A stretch of DNA of 6,215 nt from Phycisphaerae bacterium (lineage in GTDB: Bacteria; Planctomycetota; Phycisphaerae; Tepidisphaerales; Tepidisphaeraceae), in assembly GCA_014380825.1 (NCBI GenBank), contig JACMJD010000429.1:1-6215 (forward strand), read 5' to 3'. The notes under the pieces were generated by a model. It saw nothing but the letters and a program-made list of their open reading frames with translations, ran no database searches and was not told where the DNA came from. How positions within the stretch are numbered: position 1 is the stretch's first letter; every line of letters begins with the position of its first letter. The position numbers were made by a program, and so were the translations under genes. Shown here one piece after another: positions 1-5,213 of the stretch.

Positions 1-9
1 ACGACGTCG

Positions 10-37
10 CGCGCGCCGCAAACCAATTGGGCGCGCG
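10..37 (-). terminator. Possible terminator hairpin after the DUF1328 gene
   Basis: An 8-bp perfect inverted repeat (CGCGCGCC at 10-17 and its complement at 30-37) with a 12-nt loop lies 7 bp beyond the stop codon of the minus-strand DUF1328 gene. The loop contains the palindrome CCAATTGG. Position and G+C-rich stem fit a transcription stop. No T-run follows the stem in the direction of transcription, so it is not a classical intrinsic terminator. The stem is also low-complexity alternating GC, which makes chance pairing plausible. Confidence 0.3.
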
Positions 38-44
38 GCTGACG

Positions 45-263
45 TTAAACCGTGCGGTTCACGAAGCCGACAATCACGAAGATGATCGCCAGCACGAGGA
101 ACACGAACAGCAGCGTTCGGCCGATGCCGGCGCTCATGCCAGCGACGCCGCGGGCGCCGAGTACGTACGCGAGGATCGCGATGATGAAGAATACGACCGC
201 GAGCGAGATCAGGCCGCCGGGCATTGCTTGCGCGAGCAGGCCGAGTGAAGCGAGAGTAAGCAT
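45..263 (-). CDS. DUF1328 (YtjA-like) small membrane protein
   Basis: A 72-residue protein with two hydrophobic segments, about residues 17-36 (GLISLAVVFFIIAILAYVLG) and 50-68, joined by a small-residue-rich loop with ARGVAGMSAGIGR. This pattern, a helix ending in LG, then a G/A-rich turn, then a second helix rich in F, V and L, is the signature of the DUF1328/YtjA family, whose members are usually about 55-60 residues long. The protein should sit in the inner membrane. Its biochemical role is unknown. The open frame continues upstream, but the ATG at 263 is chosen because AAAAGGAG stands at a good distance before it and the family homology begins there. It is the last gene of the minus-strand block in this window. 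Confidence 0.85.
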   Translation of the reverse strand: MLTLASLGLLAQAMPGGLISLAVVFFIIAILAYVLGARGVAGMSAGIGRTLLFVFLVLAIIFVIVGFVNRTV

Positions 264-270
264 GACAGTT

Positions 271-278
271 CTCCTTTT
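271..278 (-). promoter_or_regulatory. Strong Shine-Dalgarno for the DUF1328 gene
   Basis: The minus strand reads AAAAGGAG followed by 7 nt and then ATG. It fixes the start at 263 although the open frame runs several hundred bases further upstream. It is notable because mobA, the PAP2 gene and the M20 gene in this window lack a recognisable site of this kind. That suggests high translation of this small membrane protein. Confidence 0.75.
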
Positions 279-502
279 CAGAACAGAGGATGCAAGCGCA
301 TCCGCCCGGCCTGTCGCCGGTTGACCCGCCGCCGCACGACGTCGACGGCTTCGATAGGCAGCTTTGCAAAGAGTGTGCCGAGGCCCGTAGCGATGTACGT
401 TGTGGCCTCGCAACGCCGGTCGGTCGTGATGACATGGTAGGAAAACGTCGATTTGGCGTCGTGCGGGGCGGAAGGAGCCGCTATCGCTGGATCGTGGGCC
501 AC
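278..502 (-). CDS. Doubtful small ORF, 74 residues, unrecognised
   Basis: This open frame starts with GTG at 502, overlaps the last 22 bp of the preceding minus-strand gene, and stops 14 bp before the DUF1328 start, so its stop abuts that gene's ribosome binding site. The middle of the product (STFSYHVITTDRRCEATTYI, then ATGLGTLFAKLPIEAVDVV) is soluble-looking, with plausible alternating strand and helix. The C-terminus is arginine-rich (VVRRRVNRRQAGRMR). Most codons end in G or C, as in the clear genes nearby. I recognise no family and see no Shine-Dalgarno sequence. In favour: it fills an otherwise empty 217-bp gap in the same direction. Against: open frames arise easily by chance in G+C-rich DNA, and other frames are also open here. 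Confidence 0.3.
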   Translation of the reverse strand: MAHDPAIAAPSAPHDAKSTFSYHVITTDRRCEATTYIATGLGTLFAKLPIEAVDVVRRRVNRRQAGRMRLHPLF

Positions 503-1125
503 ACCGCGACGGTGCAGACTCGATGTCCCACCCGGTCGAGAATTGCCACGGTGCGAACCTGTCTGAAGCCGGCCAGCACTTCCTTGCGCGCCAGGACGTC
601 TTCGAACAGCTCCAGATCCTTCTCAAGAATCTCGCGCGACTCGTTGAAGACGACCAGCACCAGCCCCGCCTCGCGGATGCCGGACTCGGCCTCCATCTTA
701 CGAAGATCTTCGACCACCGCCGTGCGCCACTGCGGGCCGTAACCCGTGTGACGCTGATCGGGTGCGCGAAACTGGTAGGCAACTTTCACCTCCAGCCACA
801 GCGCCTCGGTGGCCGGCGCCTGGTTCGACGGATCGAACAGACTCGGCGCCGCCGAGTCCAGCTTGAGCGGCCGGCCGCGCTCCGTGAGCACCAGATCGCA
901 GCGGGGCCGATGAGTCAGCTTCTTCCCGACGGTCGATGGATAGTGAACTTCGCGCGCGACGTCATACTGCGACTTGAGCGATTCGGCCAGCAACGCCTGA
1001 ATCGCTTTCTCGTCTTTTGCGTCGATGCCGTAGACGGCTTGCTCGAGACGCAGATCCGCCTCGGCCCGCTCGATGGTCGCTGCAAGATGATCGGCCAATG
1101 TTGAGAAGTCGAAACGCAGTGACAT
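481..1125 (-). CDS. Uncharacterised protein with PD-(D/E)XK nuclease-like core
   Basis: The product is 214 residues and has no family name that I recognise. The predicted order of elements matches the core of PD-(D/E)XK nuclease-like proteins: a helical N-terminal part (residues 5-55); a glutamate in REVHYP (E59); a strand with RCDLVL (D77); a strand LWLEVKV giving E112-V-K114; an amphipathic helix at 133-148; then a strand GLVLVVFNE at 154-162. In this fold the D and the ExK pair bind the catalytic metal and position the attacking water, and the upstream E often assists. A charged helix (163-182) and two C-terminal strands (190-209) follow. No DNA-binding domain, methyltransferase partner or signal peptide is seen, so it is a possible soluble nuclease or a fold relative, not a proven restriction enzyme. 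The start is the ATG at 1125; no clear Shine-Dalgarno is seen, and the long inverted repeat begins 16 bp upstream. The gene itself is confident, the functional class less so. Confidence 0.75.
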   Translation of the reverse strand: MSLRFDFSTLADHLAATIERAEADLRLEQAVYGIDAKDEKAIQALLAESLKSQYDVAREVHYPSTVGKKLTHRPRCDLVLTERGRPLKLDSAAPSLFDPSNQAPATEALWLEVKVAYQFRAPDQRHTGYGPQWRTAVVEDLRKMEAESGIREAGLVLVVFNESREILEKDLELFEDVLARKEVLAGFRQVRTVAILDRVGHRVCTVAVWPTIQR

Positions 1126-1141
1126 CGCGATGAGCTTATCC

Positions 1142-1268
1142 CCTCGCCCCGTACTCGGGGAGAGGGTTAGGGTGAGGGGCCTTCGCGCGAGCGAAGGGGT
1201 TTCGGTTGCCGGAAGACGCGAGTACGCGCAGACCCCTCACCCAGCCTCTCCCCGAGTACGGGGCGAGG
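1142..1268. repeat. Long imperfect inverted repeat (REP/MITE-like element)
   Basis: The left arm 1142-1179 (38 nt) and right arm 1233-1268 (36 nt) are near-perfect reverse complements, differing only by a 2-nt gap and one or two mismatches around 1166-1169. Each arm contains its own small palindrome (CCCCG-TACT-CGGGG at 1147-1160). The centre holds a perfect 7-bp hairpin with a GCGA tetraloop (1180-1197). The element fills most of the 154-bp gap between the PAP2 stop and the start of the nuclease-like gene, both on the minus strand. Arms of the CCCTCTCCCC / GGGTGAGGGG type recur as dispersed intergenic repeats in many bacterial genomes and give spurious translations such as PHPASPRVRGE, which is seen here on the plus strand. 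Transcribed from the PAP2 side, the RNA would fold strongly and could stop transcription, protect the upstream mRNA end, or limit readthrough. Confidence 0.85.
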
Positions 1269-1279
1269 AGCAATTCAAG

Positions 1280-1843
1280 TCATGCAATCGCGAACAAATA
1301 CATCGCCGCGTGGGCGCAGGCATATCCGATCGCGACGCCCGCGAGCACGTCGCTTGGCCAGTGCGCATCGAGGACATATCGCAGCAGCGACGCGGTGATG
1401 CCCAGGCCCCACATCAAGATCGCGATGGGCGGATAAAGCCACGCGAGGAACGCCGACGCCGCGATCGCGCAGGCGCTGTGGCTGGACGGAAAGCTCTCAC
1501 GCTGGTTGTCATGTTTCCAAGACGGCCCGAGAAACTTTCCCGCGTTGGGTCGATTCGGACGGACACGGCCGAGCAGTCGCTTCAGGAGGAAACACGTGAT
1601 CGACGCCATGCACACGCCCACCACCAGCGCGATCGCGGCTTTATGACTTTTCGGATCGAGCTGCCACATCGCCATCGCGGCCAGCGGCGTGGCGACGGAT
1701 TGGCCCCACTGCTGGAGGAACAACGTTTCGCGCTTCACGTCGCCTTTGAACTTCAACTGAAGCGTGAGCGGCGCGCCGCTGCGCTCCAGTAGAAGCAGCA
1801 CGACGCAGGCGACGATCAGGATGATCAGCAGGAGGAAATTCAT
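1280..1843 (-). CDS. PAP2-family membrane phosphatase
   Basis: An integral membrane phosphatase of 187 residues with all three active-site motifs of the PAP2 (type 2 phosphatidic acid phosphatase) superfamily. They are K88-x6-R95-P96 (KRLLGRVRP), P119-S-S-H122 (SFPSSHSA), and R155-x5-H161-x3-D165 (RYVLDAHWPSD); the usual serine before R155 is leucine. H161 would form the phospho-enzyme and H122 act as acid. Hydrophobic segments lie near 1-19, 45-62, 68-86, 124-139, 140-157 and 163-186, fitting the usual six-helix bundle. Bacterial members remove phosphate from lipids such as phosphatidic acid, phosphatidylglycerophosphate or undecaprenyl pyrophosphate. The sequence does not show which, so no symbol is given. 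The start is the ATG at 1843, without a clear Shine-Dalgarno, 45 bp downstream of the mobA stop on the same strand, so co-transcription with mobA is possible. Confidence 0.9.
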   Translation of the reverse strand: MNFLLLIILIVACVVLLLLERSGAPLTLQLKFKGDVKRETLFLQQWGQSVATPLAAMAMWQLDPKSHKAAIALVVGVCMASITCFLLKRLLGRVRPNRPNAGKFLGPSWKHDNQRESFPSSHSACAIAASAFLAWLYPPIAILMWGLGITASLLRYVLDAHWPSDVLAGVAIGYACAHAAMYLFAIA

Positions 1844-1888
1844 GCGGGTGCGGGCGTGCGGAGGATGTACGCGTCCGCGCGGCGGCGG

Positions 1889-2491
1889 TCAAGTCGGCGG
1901 ATTCGGCGCGGTTGAATCGGCTCCGATAAATCGGGCGAAATCATCCGGTGTGTTCAGGTTCGTCCAAACCGAATCGTTCCAATCGACCGGCGCGTCGATC
2001 GAGACAAATTCTGGAAACTTCGCGAGCGCGGCGACGGAACGCTCGCCGCTTGTGAAACGTTGTCGAACGACATCCGACGCGGCGGCGCGGTAAACAGAAG
2101 GAAATGGTTCGACGTGAGACTCACGGCGAAGCATCACGCCAAGCGAAGCACGATCGAGTTGTTCGATCAGCCAGTTCAAGTGCCGCGCCTCGATGCGCGG
2201 CATGTCGACGGTCGCGATAACGGCGAGCGACGTGGCGAGATTCTCCAGCGCCGTCAATACGCCGCGCAACGGGCCCTGGCCGTCGACTGGATCGACGACT
2301 TCGCGATCAAATCGCTCGCAACCCGCGGGCGATCGGCGCGACGGCGCAGTGATCAGCATCGTCGACCCGCGCCACTGAAGTCGATTCAGCAGATACGCGA
2401 GAATCGGCTGGCCTCGCACGAGCAGATCCGCCTTGGCGACGCCCATGCGTCGCGCTTCACCGCCAGCGAGAATGCAAAGCGTTGCGTCCAT
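1889..2491 (-). CDS. mobA: Molybdenum cofactor guanylyltransferase (MobA)
   Basis: The enzyme transfers GMP from GTP to molybdopterin-bound molybdenum, giving the guanine dinucleotide cofactor of DMSO-reductase-type enzymes in the cytoplasm. The 200-residue product has the family pattern in order: LAGGEARRMG (8-17) with K20 for nucleotide binding; GPLRGVLTALE (73-83); VDMP (95-98, whose aspartate binds the metal); EPFPSVYR (128-135); and NLNTPDDF (179-186, typically NINTPEDL). The length is normal for MobA (about 190-200). The ATG at 2491 is preferred over a TTG at 2530, because family homology begins only four residues after this methionine. It diverges from the M20 gene across 38 bp and precedes the PAP2 gene on the same strand. 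No other molybdenum cofactor gene or molybdoenzyme lies in the window. The IspD-like nucleotidyltransferases and MocA are relatives, but the motif set fits MobA best. Confidence 0.88.
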   Translation of the reverse strand: MDATLCILAGGEARRMGVAKADLLVRGQPILAYLLNRLQWRGSTMLITAPSRRSPAGCERFDREVVDPVDGQGPLRGVLTALENLATSLAVIATVDMPRIEARHLNWLIEQLDRASLGVMLRRESHVEPFPSVYRAAASDVVRQRFTSGERSVAALAKFPEFVSIDAPVDWNDSVWTNLNTPDDFARFIGADSTAPNPPT

Positions 2492-2529
2492 CGAATCACA
2501 GGATATCGTGGCCGACGATTCAGCACCCA
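2492..2529. promoter_or_regulatory. Short divergent intergenic region, mobA / M20 peptidase
   Basis: Only 38 bp separate the two divergently oriented starts, so the two promoters must overlap here or extend into the opposite gene. I see no convincing -35/-10 pair, no operator-like dyad and no Shine-Dalgarno sequence for either gene. The regulatory role is inferred from gene orientation alone. Confidence 0.35.
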
Positions 2530-3918
2530 ATGACCGAGCAAATCCGACAGGTTGACGATTACCTTCAGCGCACGCACCGCGATGCAGTGGCGGCGCTTCT
2601 CGACGTGCTGCGGATCGCGAGCATTTCGACGCAGCCCGATCACGCGGGCGACGTGCATGCGGCCGCCCGATGGACGGCGGATTATCTCAACCGCATTGGA
2701 TTGAAATCCGAAATCTGGCAAACAGCGGGACACCCGGCCGTGTTTGCGGAGAAATCGGAGAGCGCCAACGCGCCAACGATCCTCATTTATGGCCACCACG
2801 ACGTTCAGCCGACCGGAGATCTGTCGCGGTGGTCGAGCCCGCCGTTCGAGCCGCGCGTGGATGCGAACGGTCGAATCGTCGCGCGCGGCAGCGCGGACAA
2901 TAAGGGACAGTTCTTCCTTCAGATTCTCGCCGTCGAAGCTTGGCTGAAGACCGCGGGTCGGTTGCCGGTGAACGTGAAGTTTCTGATCGAGGGCGAAGAG
3001 GAAATCGGATCGCCGAATCTTCCCGGACTGCTGCGCGAGCGGATCGATCGCTTGCGGTGCGATCTGGTCGTCGTCTCGGACACGCCGCTGTGGCGGGCAA
3101 ATCGTCCGGCGATCTCGCTCGGGACGCGCGGCATCACCGGGCTGGAAGTGAAAATCACCGGCCCGAACCGTGACCTGCACAGCGGCATGTATGGCGGCAG
3201 CGTGCCGAACCCGATCGACGTGCTCTGTCGCATGATCGCGCAGCTTCACGACGATCGCGGTCGCGTAACCGTCCCGGAATTTTATGACGATGTGAAACCG
3301 ATTCCTGCCGATCTGCGGGGCGAGTGGCGACGGCTCGACGCCGGTGTGCAAGACGATGCCCGAAAGCTCGACTGTGCGCTGGTTGGCGAAGACGGTTTCA
3401 ACACGCTAGAACGTCGCTGGCTCCGCCCCACGCTCGAATTCAACGGCATCACCGGCGGATATCAGGGCCCGGGATCAAACACGATCGTCCCGAGCACCGC
3501 CAGCGCGAAGATCACCTGCCGGCTCGTGCCGGATCAGGATCCGGTCAAGATTCAGAACGCGCTGCGCGATCATCTGAAATCCCTCGCGCCTGGGGGCGTG
3601 AAAGTCGATTTCATCATGCGCAAGATGGGATCGCCGGCGTACTCGATCGATGCGGATCATCCCGCCCTTCAAGCGGCGGCGCGCGTGTTCAAGGAAGTGT
3701 ACGGTGTCGATCCGGTTCGCATTCGCGAAGGCGTGACGCTTCCGATTCTGCCCGCATTTCGGTCGATCCTCGGGGCGGAAACTGTTCTCCTGGGTTTCTG
3801 CGATCCGGAATGTCAGGCGCATTCGTTCGATGAGTTCTTCGATTCGCGCGATCTGCTGCTCGGTGCACGGACGGCTGCAAGATTCTTCGATGCAATCAGC
3901 TCAAACCATTCTCGCTGA
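2530..3918 (+). CDS. M20-family metallodipeptidase
   Basis: A cytoplasmic di-zinc peptidase of 462 residues, close in layout to carnosinase/CNDP-type dipeptidases. Motifs in order: YGHHDVQP (87-94) gives zinc ligand H89 and D91; ARGSADNKGQ (118-127) gives bridging D123; EGEEEIGSPN (154-163) gives catalytic base E157 and ligand E158; SDTP (183-186) gives ligand D184; DLHSGMYGG (215-223) belongs to the dimerisation/lid domain, with H217 reaching the partner site; GYQGPGSNTIVP (310-321) binds the substrate carboxylate; AHSFDE (430-435) gives ligand H431. The lid domain spans roughly 200-325. All ligands are intact, so it should be active. Substrate specificity cannot be read; relatives cleave dipeptides including beta-Ala-His. 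The ATG at 2530 fits the N-terminus of relatives better than an upstream TTG at 2482. Its 3' end overlaps hutF by 29 bp, implying one transcript and perhaps translational coupling. Confidence 0.9.
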   Translation: MTEQIRQVDDYLQRTHRDAVAALLDVLRIASISTQPDHAGDVHAAARWTADYLNRIGLKSEIWQTAGHPAVFAEKSESANAPTILIYGHHDVQPTGDLSRWSSPPFEPRVDANGRIVARGSADNKGQFFLQILAVEAWLKTAGRLPVNVKFLIEGEEEIGSPNLPGLLRERIDRLRCDLVVVSDTPLWRANRPAISLGTRGITGLEVKITGPNRDLHSGMYGGSVPNPIDVLCRMIAQLHDDRGRVTVPEFYDDVKPIPADLRGEWRRLDAGVQDDARKLDCALVGEDGFNTLERRWLRPTLEFNGITGGYQGPGSNTIVPSTASAKITCRLVPDQDPVKIQNALRDHLKSLAPGGVKVDFIMRKMGSPAYSIDADHPALQAAARVFKEVYGVDPVRIREGVTLPILPAFRSILGAETVLLGFCDPECQAHSFDEFFDSRDLLLGARTAARFFDAISSNHSR

Positions 3919-5191
3919 TCTCGTCTGGGATGGATCGTCTTTTGTGCGCGACGTCGCGGTGCATGTGCGCGCGGATGGAACGATTGAGAAGTTCGCTAAG
4001 CCGCAAGCGGCGGACGCGAACGTCACTCGGCTTCCGCGTCACGCACTGCTTCCTGGATTCGTGAATGCGCATTCTCATGCGTTTCAGCGCGGTTTGCGAT
4101 CGCAGGCGCAGCGATTCGATAGTGGCGCGGGAAACTTCTGGTCGTGGCGCGAGACGATGTATCGGCTTGCGGAATCGCTCGATGTCGAATCGTTCTACGA
4201 GACGAGCAAGCAGTGCTTCGCCGAAATGCTGCGCGCCGGCATGACCAGTGTCGGAGAGTTTCATTACCTGCACCACGCGGGTGAGAAACAGTGGGCGTTC
4301 GATCACGCGATCGTCGCGGCGGCGCGCGATGCGGGCATTCGGATGGTGCTGATGCAGACGTTCTATTCGACCGGCGCGATCGGCGAGCCGCTGAGTGGCG
4401 CACAGGTGCGGTTCGGTCCGATTTCTCGGGAAGAGTTTGTTCGACAATTCGATCGGATTGGCGCACAGGCGCTTGCGTGTCACAGCATTCGCGCCGTCTC
4501 GCGCGTTGATCTCAAATACTTCGGCGATTACGCAGCGGCAAACGATCTGCCGTTCCATATTCATGTCGAAGAAGCGCGCAAAGAGATCTCGGACTGTGTC
4601 GCGGCATACGGAGCGAATCCGTTGAAGGTGTTGCTGAACGAGATCAAGATCGACGACCGTGTGACTGCGATCCACTGCACGCACAGCACGCCGGACGATT
4701 TGCGAGAATTCATCTCGCGAGGCGGGCGCATCTGCCTGTGCCCGATCACCGAGGGAAATCTGTCCGACGGTTTTCCCGACGTGCCGACGATCCGCAGCGC
4801 CGGCGGGAAGATCTGCATCGGCACCGACAGCAACATTCGCCTGTGCATGAATGAGGAACTCCGCTGGCTGGAATTCGCACAGCGTCTGCGGCGCGAACAG
4901 CGGGGGATCGTCGTCGATGACTCGCATCGCACCGCACCGGCGTTGATGCGAATTGGGACGACCAACGGCGCCGAGTCGATCGGACTGAAGGCCGGCACGA
5001 TCGCGCCAGGGAATTTTGCAGATCTGATCGCAGTTGACTTAGATCATCCATCGATGCGCGGCTGCGATGAGGATTCTCTTCTCGATTCGCTGATCCTCGG
5101 GAGTGGGAACGGTCCGATCGATAACGTGTGGGTGGGTGGGAAGCTGTCCGCCGCTAGCGGCGTCGCAGATCGACGAGCTCACGCTTCCTGA
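3890..5191 (+). CDS. hutF: Formimidoylglutamate deiminase (HutF)
   Basis: This amidohydrolase-superfamily enzyme converts N-formimidoyl-L-glutamate to N-formyl-L-glutamate and ammonia, the fourth step of the five-step histidine degradation route. The 433-residue product has the HutF signatures: PGFVNAHSHAFQRGLR (55-70) with metal ligands H61 and H63; FWSWRETMY (83-91); VGEFHYLHH (121-129); FHIHVEE (222-228); HCTHSTP (262-268); CPITEGNLSDG (284-294); GTDSN (311-315) with catalytic D313; and EELRWLE (322-328). The FWSWRE and EFHYLHH blocks separate HutF from guanine deaminase and other relatives. The ATG at 3890 is chosen because an ATG at 3830 would add 20 residues and an 89-bp overlap with the M20 gene. 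The chosen start overlaps that gene by 29 bp without a clear Shine-Dalgarno, suggesting coupling. The last residues are encoded by the left arm of a hairpin shared with hutI. A HutG-type deformylase would be needed next and is not in the window. Confidence 0.95.
   Translation: MQSAQTILADLVWDGSSFVRDVAVHVRADGTIEKFAKPQAADANVTRLPRHALLPGFVNAHSHAFQRGLRSQAQRFDSGAGNFWSWRETMYRLAESLDVESFYETSKQCFAEMLRAGMTSVGEFHYLHHAGEKQWAFDHAIVAAARDAGIRMVLMQTFYSTGAIGEPLSGAQVRFGPISREEFVRQFDRIGAQALACHSIRAVSRVDLKYFGDYAAANDLPFHIHVEEARKEISDCVAAYGANPLKVLLNEIKIDDRVTAIHCTHSTPDDLREFISRGGRICLCPITEGNLSDGFPDVPTIRSAGGKICIGTDSNIRLCMNEELRWLEFAQRLRREQRGIVVDDSHRTAPALMRIGTTNGAESIGLKAGTIAPGNFADLIAVDLDHPSMRGCDEDSLLDSLILGSGNGPIDNVWVGGKLSAASGVADRRAHAS
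4000..4013 (+). repeat. GCCGCAAGCGGCGG palindromic motif inside hutF
   Basis: This 14-nt sequence occurs here, inside hutF in the N-terminal linker coding for KPQAADANV, and again identically at 5200-5213 in the hutF/hutI terminator region. A one-base variant (GCCGCTAGCGGCG) lies at 5150-5162. The core GCCGC-AA-GCGGC is self-complementary. Three related copies within 1.2 kb suggest a dispersed genomic palindrome, though G+C-rich sequence makes one short copy by chance possible. Confidence 0.45.
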
Positions 5192-5213
5192 TCTGCGACG
5201 CCGCAAGCGGCGG
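5148..5213. terminator. Shared bidirectional hairpin between hutF and hutI
   Basis: Arms 5148-5171 and 5190-5213 (24 nt each) are reverse complements with one mismatch (the A/T centre of the CCGCTAGCGG and CCGCAAGCGG cores); the loop is 18 nt (5172-5189). The right arm fills the 22-bp gap between the two convergent stop codons, and the left arm encodes the end of HutF. The hutF stop codon sits at the loop edge. A stem of this strength at a convergent gene junction fits a terminator for both transcripts. No T-run follows on either side, so pausing, Rho-linked termination or 3'-end protection is as likely as classical intrinsic termination. Confidence 0.65.

Noticed and set aside
264..782. Upstream extension of the DUF1328 frame to 782
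   Set aside because: The extension is arginine- and serine-rich, lies antiparallel in sense or overlapping in frame with the nuclease-like gene, and a strong Shine-Dalgarno precedes the ATG at 263.
1130..1792. Plus-strand open frame of 220 residues
   Set aside because: It begins inside the inverted repeat, giving the well-known spurious PHPASPRVRGE type of peptide, and then runs antisense through the PAP2 gene with an Arg/His-rich composition.
2482..2530. Alternative TTG starts for the M20 gene (2482) and mobA (2530)
   Set aside because: Both would make the divergent genes overlap and add residues outside family homology; the ATG codons at 2530 and 2491 fit the family N-termini.
2386..3351. 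Minus-strand open frame of 321 residues
   Set aside because: It is antisense to the M20 gene, which has all its catalytic motifs; the product is Arg/His-rich with no recognisable domain.
3896..4927. Minus-strand open frame of 343 residues
   Set aside because: It is antisense to hutF and has no motif; its length reflects the high G+C content and codon structure of hutF.
5130..5140. GGGTGGGTGGG run as a possible G-quadruplex
   Set aside because: Only three adjacent G-triplets are close together; a fourth is more than 20 nt away. The run is explained by the HutF codons for VWVGGK.
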